Part shown: positions 1-9,322 of the stretch, piece by piece | Numbering within the stretch: the first letter of the stretch is position 1 | Layout: each line of letters starts with the position of its first letter | Assembly: GCA_036940085.1 (NCBI GenBank) | Contig: JALLBK010000156.1 | Span: 1-33,635, forward strand | Origin: Discostella pseudostelligera | Lineage: Eukaryota; Bacillariophyta; Thalassiosirophyceae; Thalassiosirales; Thalassiosiraceae | DNA length: 33,635 nucleotides | Reading direction: 5' to 3' | Made by a program: the position numbers and the translations under genes | The notes under the pieces: model-generated | Database searches by the model: none | What the model saw: the letters and a program-made list of their open reading frames with translations, nothing else | Told to the model about the DNA's origin: nothing

Positions 1-775
1 TGCTGGAATATATCTCTTCAACAATACGTCCCTTAACCACACCACCACCAAGAGTCTTGGTACCATTTTTGGCATCGATTAAACTGCACAGAAATTCCAT
101 GGCAACCATCATCATCTCATCCCCAAAATCAACAGTACCATCTCCTTCAACACCCCCCACAAGAATATCTTTGCCTTTATTCACAGATGTTTTCAAGTAA
201 GACCACACAGCTGAAAACATAATATTAGAGGTTCTCATCCTGAACTTATGGCCATGATCACTCAATGGAGCAACCACAAACAGGACCTTGCTCTCCACCC
301 CAAATATTGTCTTCACCACATTCTCTTTACGTTTCCTACCTCTACCTCGCCGCCTCTTGATAACTGTATTCTTGATACTGCTTGCTTTACTTTCCCCCAA
401 TTCAACGTCAGAGGGGGGCGAACTCCTATCCTTGATTTGAGAATTATAATTGTCGCTACCTAATATCTGATTATTGTCCCCTGATTCTTGATCAGTACCT
501 TCATTAGAACAATGATTCTCCAAAGCATTTTCCATCATGAGGGCACCGTTCAGACTGGGAGATCCTTGAGAAGCTGGATTTAGATTAAGCAGTTCTGCGG
601 GACCTTGATGTTGATAATTTTGTAGATTAATTAACCCAGATAGACCACCAATTAATTCACCAAATGAATCACTTCGCATTAAGATATCACCACCAGGCTG
701 GTCAAATGGCATTGGCAGCCAATCGTTCTCCACCTCATCGTGGAGCTCCCCGAATGAGTGCGTCACTCGATCCAT
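1..775 (-). CDS. Partial unknown gene, AT-hook-like basic patch, runs off left edge
   Basis: I do not recognise this family. The frame is open for 258 codons from the ATG at 775-773 to the window edge, so the C-terminus is missing. An in-frame TGA lies 19 codons upstream, and no other ATG lies between. The first 120 or so residues are acidic and Asn/Gln/Ser-rich. A basic stretch follows around residues 140-150 (RRRGRGRKRKE), which resembles an AT-hook core (RGR flanked by basic residues) or a nuclear localisation signal. After it comes a more ordered segment (VLFVVAPLSDHGHKF, later MMMVAMEFLCSLIDAKNG) with the look of a folded domain. This suggests a nuclear, possibly DNA-binding protein, which is inference only. 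Codon use is AT-rich, like the two genes that follow. It is transcribed away from the histone H4 variant at 1341. Confidence 0.6.
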   Translation of the reverse strand, partial: MDRVTHSFGELHDEVENDWLPMPFDQPGGDILMRSDSFGELIGGLSGLINLQNYQHQGPAELLNLNPASQGSPSLNGALMMENALENHCSNEGTDQESGDNNQILGSDNYNSQIKDRSSPPSDVELGESKASSIKNTVIKRRRGRGRKRKENVVKTIFGVESKVLFVVAPLSDHGHKFRMRTSNIMFSAVWSYLKTSVNKGKDILVGGVEGDGTVDFGDEMMMVAMEFLCSLIDAKNGTKTLGGGVVKGRIVEEIYSS

Positions 776-1340
776 GTTGCAAAGAAAATGAACAATACTT
801 CTGCATATCTGCCGAAGTTTTTGATGTCAATGATTACATCGCAACATGTGTTCCTCACATGTTACAATAAAAAGCCAATTCGAATAACTTTCATGTTTTT
901 TTTTTGCATTCTTTCTGACACAACCAAGAAACACTCTATTTGTTATTATTGCTGTTAAGTGACTGACAATTTTTTGTCCCTAACTGGAACTAGCGCTGTC
1001 TGCCAGCACAACCCAGTAACTTGTACCGGCGCCATCTGTCAGCAGTAACTTGTACCGGCGCCATCTGTCAGCCAGCACAACCAAACGCTGCTGAATTATT
1101 TGGCACCTTTCTGTCAAAGAAAATATCATAATATTTGTTACTTTTTATCTTAGTAATTGTTCACAAAATGTTTGGATCCAGAGCAACATGATGATGTGTC
1201 CCATCTGCAAGTATCATTCAATGTTGTTGACTCAGTGGTCAGCGGTCAAATCGGGCTGCACACTCAAGTTAGTGCAGGATATCTTAGGGGTCTATGACGA
1301 CTAAGATTGCACAAAATCTCTCATAACTAATACACAAAAC
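776..1340. other. Intergenic region between divergent partial gene and H4 variant
   Basis: No convincing coding sequence is present. The region is AT-rich, has a T-run near 897-906, and contains a short tandem repeat at 1015-1072 (listed separately). It must hold the promoters of both flanking genes. I could not pick out a clear TATA box. Confidence 0.5.
1015..1072. repeat. Two-copy 29-bp tandem repeat
   Basis: The unit AGTAACTTGTACCGGCGCCA plus nine more bases occurs head to tail at 1015-1043 and 1044-1072, with identity across essentially the whole unit. A shorter motif, GCCAGCACAACC, flanks the array on both sides (about 1002-1013 and 1071-1082), so the duplication may be larger. The unit contains the palindrome CCGGCGCCGG-like core (CCGGCGCC). 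Its GC content contrasts with the AT-rich surroundings. It lies about 270 bases upstream of the H4-variant start. Confidence 0.85.
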
Positions 1341-1631
1341 ATGAAGGACTTTCACTCTATTACCACCAAACGACACAGAAAAATCCTGCGAGACAGCATA
1401 CAAGGAATTTCAAAGCCAGCAATTCGGAGGCTGGCTCGACGAGGAGGTATTAAACGGATATCCTCCCACTTCTATGGAGAGGCAAGGGGTGTCCTTCGAA
1501 AATTCCTAGAAAACTTAATCAAAGATGCAATCACATATACTGTCCATGCCAATAGGAAGACTGTTCTTGCCATGGATGTGATTTATGCACTAAAGAGACA
1601 AGGGAAAACTATTTATGGCTTTGGGGTTTGA
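1341..1631 (+). CDS. Divergent histone H4 variant with replaced, shortened N-terminal tail
   Basis: The 96-residue product is an H4 histone-fold protein. From KRHRKILRD at residue 10 it follows canonical H4 to the YGFGV end (canonical YGFGG), including [36 protein letters not shown] and [19 protein letters not shown]. The canonical tail with acetylatable K5, K8 and K12 is absent. Nine unrelated residues (MKDFHSITT) precede the equivalents of K16-R17-H18-R19-K20, so the tail is about seven residues shorter. Core substitutions include YEET to YGEA, TEHAKRK to TVHANRK (losing the K77 equivalent) and TVTAMD to TVLAMD. H4 is among the most conserved eukaryotic proteins and variants are rare, so this is not an ordinary replication H4. 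The ORF is intact, without introns, and AT-rich. It could be a meiotic or stage-specific variant, a relict copy, or one acquired from an element. Confidence 0.93.
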   Translation: MKDFHSITTKRHRKILRDSIQGISKPAIRRLARRGGIKRISSHFYGEARGVLRKFLENLIKDAITYTVHANRKTVLAMDVIYALKRQGKTIYGFGV

Positions 1632-1813
1632 AGTTTACAACTACCAACGAATTAAAGTGTATTACAATTAAATACTATCTCCTGACTAACACAGTAGTTC
1701 TACTTTGTAGCAGCACCATATTGATACCCACTCCCAAAATCATGTCAATTCTTCACATAATCACCATGAATATCATCCAACTTTTCCGTTACATCCCCAT
1801 CAGTAACCACATT

Positions 1814-2269
1814 TCATTTCTTGCACCTCTTTCTACCCTTATCTGGAGTAATATGATTGCTCTCCTTGTTGATCTCCTTTTTATTGGTATTGACACCATT
1901 TACAACAGATCCATTGTAATCGAACTCATCAATATTGTTCCAGTCATCATCACAACTGCAAAGATCGATGACATCCTTTTTCATAGCATCTTCTCCTTTT
2001 AGCACAATGACATCCTCATGATTGCAAAGGGTTTGTAAGACACATACAGTGGTCTTCTGACTCTGTAACTCCACTTTATAATGCTCTAAATCATCTTTTG
2101 CTTCTTTGAGTTCACGTTCCAAAACAACCACACGTATGCTTTTCCTTTTCACCTCAGACTTAAGCATGTCATAATGTGACTTTGCATTCGTTGCACACTG
2201 TACCATTACACAGTGATCAATGCTCATAGTTTTGGAAGCATCAATGCCATTTACAACAGTAGAAGCCAT
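1814..2269 (-). CDS. Unknown small coiled-coil protein with basic C-terminal tail
   Basis: No family is recognised. The ATG-initiated frame gives 151 residues. Residues about 35-75 (KSEVKRKSIRVVVLERELKE onward) form a heptad-like, highly charged helix that is probably a coiled coil. An acidic Asp/Asn-rich segment follows (DLCSCDDDWNNIDEFDYNG), and the protein ends in a basic tail (DKGRKRCKK) that could be a nuclear localisation signal. It converges with the H4 variant, with about 180 bases between the stops. It shares AT-rich codon use and a nuclear look with its two neighbours. The prediction as a real gene rests on length, composition and the ordered domain pattern only. Confidence 0.5.
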   Translation of the reverse strand: MASTVVNGIDASKTMSIDHCVMVQCATNAKSHYDMLKSEVKRKSIRVVVLERELKEAKDDLEHYKVELQSQKTTVCVLQTLCNHEDVIVLKGEDAMKKDVIDLCSCDDDWNNIDEFDYNGSVVNGVNTNKKEINKESNHITPDKGRKRCKK

Positions 2270-3104
2270 CTTATCTTATTCATTAATTCCTAATTCATGA
2301 TCGGTGCAATCATCTTTATGATTCACACATATCAGGCATCCAACAGGACTTCAGACAAACACACCACATCATCAATAAACGGAGATAATGACTACACCAA
2401 CTATGACAACAAAAACAGCCATCACCAACATGCATTAAAATCACAAATAATTTCAAAATTTGCTGCTGCATGGTTACATAATTAGTCTGTTCAAATTTAA
2501 TGAAAAACAAACACTAAATTTCAACAGATAAAATTATTATTTTAGTATTTACTTTCTTAAACAATTACTCGGGTACAATGTGATGTGGTGTTAAGATCGC
2601 ATAGCGCTAGCGACGAAGTCATGTCCCCTAATACCGACGCAGTCGGGCTAGTCTTGTTTAATATCAAATTCTTGCCTGTCTATTTAATATCTTACATAAG
2701 TAGGTCATCCTGCCCGGGGGCTGCTTCGGACAGTCGTTCGGTCATTCACTGTTCGCTGAATCTCAATTAAGCCTTCGAACACCTAGCACAATAAAACTAA
2801 GCCCAGGGTCATTTTGTGCTTCCCAGGGGCTGTTAGACTTATCTGTAAGTTTCATTTAACCTGAGTCTGTGTCACCGGTGGGTACGCGGGTAAGCCATCG
2901 AGCCAATCGGATTGGTGGGAAAATTGCCATGCAGGAAGTGGAGGCTCCAGAGCTGGGCTGTCAGGCCGTCACAGTCACACCCGCCCATTTATTCTAGGTC
3001 TCATTCGAGGCCAAGAGTTCAAAGTGATACGACAGAATGATAGGAATAATTCATCTCCTAATAGGCTAATCAGCCTTCACTTTTTACCGAATTCATCCAG
3101 AAAC
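2270..3104. other. Intergenic region and promoter of the surface-protein gene
   Basis: No supported gene was found. Base composition shifts from AT-rich (before about 2550) to more GC-rich, which marks the right boundary of the unusual AT-rich block. A CCAAT-type palindrome is present at 2903-2915 (listed separately). Confidence 0.5.
2903..2915. promoter_or_regulatory. CCAAT-box palindrome
   Basis: CCAATC-G-GATTGG is a perfect inverted repeat that presents a CCAAT box on both strands. It lies about 190 bases upstream of the ATG at 3105, a plausible distance for an NF-Y-type promoter element. That role is inferred from the motif and position only. Confidence 0.4.
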
Positions 3105-6100
3105 ATGAAGAGCGTTTCCGTCGTTGCAGTATTATTATCATCGTCAATATTATGTCGATTGGTTGGGGGTCAGCACGCGGCGCGGCCTGGTGGTGTCGAC
3201 GACGAAGGCAACAATGAAGAGTTTGTACCACGCGGAGCGATCCGCGGTGTAGGGGGAAGAACCAGCAGTGTCAGTGAGAGTCAGCGTGAACTTGCCTCTA
3301 CTGCCTGTATGAACACCCCAACTTCAACTCCAACTGCATCGCCAACTAGATCGAATTGTCCCGCATGTCACTTTACCAAATCTTGTTGTATGCTCGACAA
3401 CTACAACATTTTTACTCCGTACGTTCAGTTCATTTGTTGAATGTTACTTGCGTGGTGCGCTCGAACTTATTTCTGACCTCGTCTATGTTCAATGTTCACT
3501 ACAATTATTGCAGCGCAAGTGCTAATAACTTATCCTGCGGTTCCAACTCGGTGGATTTCGTTAGGGTTACTGGTTTCACGGTCTATGATGCCAATTCATA
3601 CCCTTGTAATTGTGGTGGCACCGGGGGTGGGTCGGCATGCACCGGTGCTCCGGGACAGATCAACTGTGAGGGTAAACCCCACGGCACGATTTTTGGGGCA
3701 TGCCGTGGCAATGATGATTTGGTCGACGTTCAATTCAGTGTAGAAGTTAATGTCAAGCCGGAGTTCAATATCGGGCTGTACGTCAATACACTAGGTGGCG
3801 ATGCGGTGACTGGTACTGATGGTTGCGAAATCGCCGGGTTGACCGAGAGGGATGCGAGTGGCAACTTGTACATGAATCCATCCAATCAAGTACTGATTAA
3901 GCACATGCCCTTGGATCCGAATACATGTTTGGACTTTGCTGCCACTGGTACTTTGCTCAACTATCCTTTTCAGAGGATGACGCTCAAATGTGCAGACACC
4001 ACTGCCGATAGATTGCTGGATTTCAGTATTGCAGCGTCGTTTGCACAAAGTTCAGGTGAGTTTCATTTACCTCATTATTGGAAATGCCATTAGTCAATTG
4101 CCTCGTCTAACCCGAACCCGATTCGATTCCTACCCCTCCCTGTTCTTTTCCTCGCCCTGCCTCGATTACCAAATCGCTGTTTTTCACAGGCGAGCTTTGC
4201 GTTCCAGACGGGCCGGAATACAACCCCACCACCGGAGCATTTATGAATCCTCCGCCCTTCCCGGGCACCACCGCAAAGTGTTGGAGAGGAAACCGTCTTA
4301 CGTTGAATATTCACGTCCCGCCTTGTGAGTATATCTCAGATCTCAGCACTCCACGAAATGAGATGCTGATTTCATTCCTCTCTATCTCTCTTTATCTCAT
4401 TTACTAACACTCCAGCTTCTTCGCCTTCCCACTCTCCTCCTTAGATCCTTCTCCGACGACACAGCCCTCCATCTCCTCCATGCCGAGTGATTCACCTACT
4501 ACATCGCGCTTTCCTTCAGAATCTCCCAGTGTCAGCGCTCGCCCATCCAATCGTCCCAGCCGCATTCCCTCACGTAGTCCTTCCGATTCGCCCAGTTATA
4601 GCCATATTCCGTCCGCATCACCCAGTGACAGACCATCGAGAAGTCCAAGTGATCAACCTTCGCAAAATCCGTCTGAATCACCCAGCGACAGACCATCGAA
4701 AAGTCCAAGTGATCGACCTTCGCGAAATCCGTCTGAATCACCCAGCGACAGACCATCGAGAAGTCCAAGTGATCAACCTTCGCGAAATCCGTCTGAGTCA
4801 CCCAGTGGCAGACCTAGCCATATTCCGTCCGCATCACCCAGCGACAGACCATCGAGAAGTCCAAGTGATCGTCCTTCGCGAAATCCGTCTGAATCTCCCA
4901 GCGACAGACCATCGAGAAGTCCTTCAGACTCACCCAGCATTTCTTCAGAGCCATCAGTGTCTTCTGTTCCGTCATCGAATACTAAATTTCCATCTTCCAA
5001 CCCATCGTCGCGCCCTAGCGTTCACCCAAGTCGCGACCCTACGCGAAATCCTAGTTCGAGCCCGAGTTTGAGTCATGAACCTTCGATAGCTCCATCTTTG
5101 GCGCCGAGTATCAGTTCGCAACCGTCCTCACATCCATCGTAAGTCTCATGTACACCTGGTGATTCTTCATTGCACGACTTGCTTCTCCTAGTCCATTGTT
5201 CTCACCTACTATTCATAATTACGCTATTGTTTCATCTCAAACATTCACATTCAACAGCATATCTCCTTCGGGTGCACCTTCTGCGTCGCCCACCGGGTCA
5301 CTCTACTATCCTGATTGGGTCAACGACTCACAAAAATGTGTGAACGATGGCCTCGATCCATCATTCATGGTTCAATTACAACGCGATAACTACTTGTATT
5401 GGAGCAAGGAGGAATGCTGCCAGAATCACTTTTGGTGGCGCGTCGCCCAATGCATGGAGAATAACTTTCCACTCTACGTCTCCAACGGCTCCTACTGCGA
5501 GGCGAAGACTGAATTTGAAGATTGGGAGGCCAAGTACTCGCCCGGAACTTGGGATTCAAGCGACCTCTTTAGTACACTCAAGGAATGTTGCAACGCTAAA
5601 TTTTGGTGGGATCCTAAAGGTTGCGTGTCAAAGAGTCCCAAGACTTTGGTGTTTGCGTTAGATTTTGATTTGAAGGGTTTGGTCGATCCGAGCACATGTC
5701 AAGATGCCGATACTTTCGCTAATGCGTTGGAGGTGGCAATGAATAAGGGTCTTGGAGGAGGTGTTGCTGATGTGACGTGAGTGTGCTTCCGTTTGAAGAG
5801 CCGATTGCTCATTGATACCATCCCCATTCATGCCTCTAATTCGATTCATACAATGATTTGCATTGCACTCAAACCGCAGGACAATCGGCTGCGTTACGAT
5901 GTCAAAGGATCCGGACACTGGTAATCCAGGTAAGTTTTTCGATGTGGAAATGCTCCAGCGGAACGCTGTTGGCGTAGCATAGTGTTCTCACCTAATTCAT
6001 CAATGTACAATTTCTTTCAACGATTTCCAGAATGTGGAGGTTGCTTGGCAGGGACCTCGTTTTCAGGGAACTTTGTTGGGGTTCGCCCAGATGGGTACTT

Positions 6101-7711
6101 CGATGTAGATTTGACGAAGATCTCCACTATAAAGGGTAAGTGCACCAGCTTTTTGTTGCTCCTGTTCAGTGAACCAATCTGAGCTAGTTTCCTCACCTTC
6201 GCAATCGTATTATACCATATAAAACAGCGGATGTTATGTACGCTTGCGACGCTATCAGTTGCGCAACCTCTGCTAGTATCGATGCATTGTACACCAAAAT
6301 CCTCGCCGATTTCACAATATTCGTTACTTCAAGTCGTTTGCAAACTGAGATCCGCAACTGGGCATACGCCCGTGCTCCTCCTGTACCAGAGTTGTGGTTC
6401 ACCGAAGTTGCCACGACATCACTATCCACAGATGGGACTTTCACAAATCCATTGAGTGACTCTCAAGATACCGTCGAGACTACAGTTGCCACGACGACAG
6501 GTGCACTGTCAGTCCCGAACTTCATCAAACCTGCTGATGCTGCTGCGGAAGCAGAGACGAAGGTTTACTTTGAAGTTGCCATCGCTTCGTCTCTCGGCGC
6601 TGCTTTGCCTGATGGAGCAGTAGTCACTGTGAGTAGCATAGAGAACGGAGTCATCTCATACGCAATTACTATGGAAGTCGACTCGTCTACAGAAGCGAGT
6701 ACGGCGGCAGCTTCTATCAATACTGCACTCGCTAGTGCCTCGATATTGAATTCAATCACTACTGCTGTCACTACTGAATTTTCAAGCTCACCTAATCCAA
6801 CACTGGTGAATGCAATGTCGGGAGTGACCGTGGCATCTAACACTGCAGGAACCACCAACGAATCGACTCTTGCCGAGGTAACAAGTTCAGGACAACTCTC
6901 AACAAACCTTAGCTCTCTCTCTCCTAGTGCTGTCGAGGACTTTGAGAACGCAATTGCCATTACTCTTAAAGCTCAGGGAGCCTTACCTCAAGGGGCGACC
7001 GTAATAGTGTCTGGTATCGATGGCAGCGGAGTGGTGTCATTCACAATTGCAATGCTTCTACCTGTGGAGTCGGATAATGCTGAAAAGATACGGGATATCA
7101 ATTCGAAACTATCTTCGGCTACAACATTGACAGCCATTTCAGGTCATGTCAATTTGCCCTCCCTCGCTATTTCTGAGTTCGTTGGAGGAGAAACACAAGG
7201 GGTCAGCTTCAGGAAATGGTTCCCGGATTGGTCTAAATCCGATAGCTACTGCAAAAATGATGGTGATCAGCCTCCCTTCATGAATAGTGCAGCGAACAAA
7301 GAATATTATCTCTTTACGACAAAGGCTGAGTGTTGTGCAGCGTGGTTCTCGTCCGCCGCCGACTGTGTTGAGCAAGAGGACCCCAACGCTGAGAAATATG
7401 TGCCCGTCTTTTCAGAAAGCAGTTGCTCAAAGATGAAAAATAAAGATCTGGAGTCGTATGACGAAGATAGATACGACACGCTGGACGAGTGTTGTAGCAG
7501 TAAGTTCAGCAACAGCAAAAAAGAATGTTGTGGTGATAGTTGCACGGCATCCGGAGAGACAGTTTACCTCCCAAATTGGTCAACAAGCAAATGTTTTGCT
7601 CTGAGTAAACAATTACTCTCTGAATATGAAAACACACCTTCCTATAGTAGCAACGTGGAATGTTGCAACGAGCAATTCGGTTGGGTAGGAAGTGGATGTC
7701 TTGGTTCTTAG
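3105..7711 (+). CDS. Secreted Ser/Pro-repeat protein with Trp/Cys modules (8 exons)
   Basis: Exons by splice signals and phase: 3105-3418, 3514-4055, 4190-4324, 4445-5138, 5258-5776, 5880-5929, 6031-6135, 6228-7711. The joined length is 3843 bases, giving 1280 residues. Residues 1-24 are a signal peptide (MKSVSVVAVLLSSSILCRLV). Exons 2-3 encode a Cys-containing domain of unknown type (NVKPEFNIGLYVNTLGGDA). Exon 4 is a long Ser/Pro/Arg repeat (SPSDRPSRSPSDQPSRNPSE units). Exons 5 and 8 carry five related modules of the pattern Y-x-P-x-W...C...ECC...F-W...C (window 5304, 5473, 7213, 7390 and 7563). Exon 8 also has two copies of an Ala-rich, SEA-like domain (LGAALPDGAVVTVSSIENG and AQGALPQGATVIVSGIDGSG). 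There is no C-terminal membrane helix. The architecture fits a cell-wall or extracellular-matrix protein; Trp/Cys modules with PDW and ECC are familiar from diatom surface proteins. The exact role is unknown. Confidence 0.85.
4600..4896 (+). repeat. 60-bp coding minisatellite within a 216-bp higher-order repeat
   Basis: Full 60-bp units lie at 4621-4680, 4681-4740, 4741-4800 and 4837-4896 and differ by only a few substitutions. A 36-bp segment (4801-4836) interrupts them. Its last 21 bases repeat 4600-4620 exactly, so 4600-4680 and 4816-4896 form a copy 216 bases apart. Each unit encodes 20 residues of alternating SPSDRPSR/SPSDQPSR/NPSE type. The period is a multiple of three, so unit gain or loss keeps the frame open. 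Confidence 0.92.
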
Positions 7712-7976
7712 TCACTGTCGCAGTGATCAATGATGCGGATCAACGGATGATTAAACCCGTCGAAATGAAAGTTTGTAAATAAAGTGGTGGACGAGGAGTA
7801 AGCGGGAATATCTCTTCCAACAATTAGACCAGTAACCATTAATGTAAATACAATGCTAACAGCAATACATGTCGCGCACTATGTAAAGTACACAATCAAA
7901 TCGAGCAGCATCGGCTACATCATCATGCCGACACTAAATCTTGCCTGATCACCGGTCAACAATGTCGCGACCAATA
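7712..7976. other. 3' flank of the surface-protein gene
   Basis: No coding sequence is supported. An AATAAA-like sequence (GTAAATAAAG near 7775) is a candidate polyadenylation signal for the upstream gene. The region separates it from the convergent ankyrin pseudogene. Confidence 0.4.
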
Positions 7977-9283
7977 TTATCTAACAGTGCCACACGCCAA
8001 CAATCCACTTTGATGATTCATCTGCGTGAGATTCAACGAAGCGCATGTGTGCAGCAAGCTTACTACGTCTAGCTGAGACAGCTTTGCTTCTCCGACGACA
8101 AGATAGAACTCGTCATCGAAGAGTTGACTCAAGTACGTGATTTTTTTTGGTATTGACGATTTGTCAAGATGGATCGCATCTACTTGCAGTTGACTCATAG
8201 CCTCAAAATAACTTCCCTCTGTATTTTGATGTGTTCTCACTTCTGGTATGAGGAAACGGGATATATTCAATCGTCGTATTGAGATGCACCGATAAAGCCA
8301 TTGCCCAGCTCTTCGAGAGGAGCTCTCGGAGCACTTTGGGAGACCGTTCGGATATCAAAAGTGCAATATCGCCATATGCCGAACGTGCCGATGTCCATAG
8401 CATAAACAATGACGTCATGGCTGCATCAATTGATAGGCGGATTGTTTCAGCACTCATTGCTTCTCTTTCTTGGAAACATGACTCAGGCTTCGTCCATAGA
8501 ATTGGATCATTTTGTTCCAATCTGTTTAATTCTAATTTGGTTCGAGAATATGTTGTGACCACTGCAGGGTCAAAGTCCACGCATGCAATTCCAAGCGTCT
8601 GATAGTGGTGTGGATTCGCAAGACCTTGTCTGATTAGGAGGCGGATTATTTCGTATTTGTCATTTGCGATACCATGTTTCTTTTTCCTGACCACAGCAGC
8701 CTCGATCGCCTCGAACATAGCAGATTGCACCTCGTCTTGATTCAGCATACCGTCCCCTGTTAGCATCCTTACATTGAAGGATTGGATACGTCATAACCAG
8801 TCTCAAGAAGTAGCTTCACCATTGATGCTAAGTTCTGCCTTGCATCTGCAAGTAATGGACATCCAGCGAACCAAGACGCAGTAGCAAACCGTGTCGTAAG
8901 GATGTGCATGACAGTATCAGTTCTGAAACGAGACAAGAACGTCGGGATTAAGTGGTGAGCAAGTGTTAACGACGGCAGCAGTTTGATACAAGTTTGTCGG
9001 TTGAAGGACTTACGAATCTGCTGCAACCGCAGTATGAAAGGGAGTGTTTCGATTGCTGTCTTTGGCATCCAACGTCTTTAATACGTTAACACCAGGAAGA
9101 TTTTGCATTTCCAGGAGACTTTCTAACAACATCATCTGCTTGGCTACATGCCAAATGAAATATATTTTGTTCCTTCCGGTTGGTCGACAAAAGAGCAATC
9201 TTTTGATCTTTGATAGGCGTGTACTGAAGGAGTATGTCGATGGCATCTCGTCGACGACTGCTATGCACTGCACATTCGTTGTC

Positions 9284-9322
<39 letters not shown>

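Noticed and set aside
4532..4801. Minus-strand open frame with a repeated 20-residue unit (WVIQTDFAKVDHLDFSMVCR)
   Set aside because: It is the antisense reading of the 60-bp coding minisatellite in exon 4. The repeat explains it, and the plus-strand Ser/Pro frame is consistent with the spliced gene.
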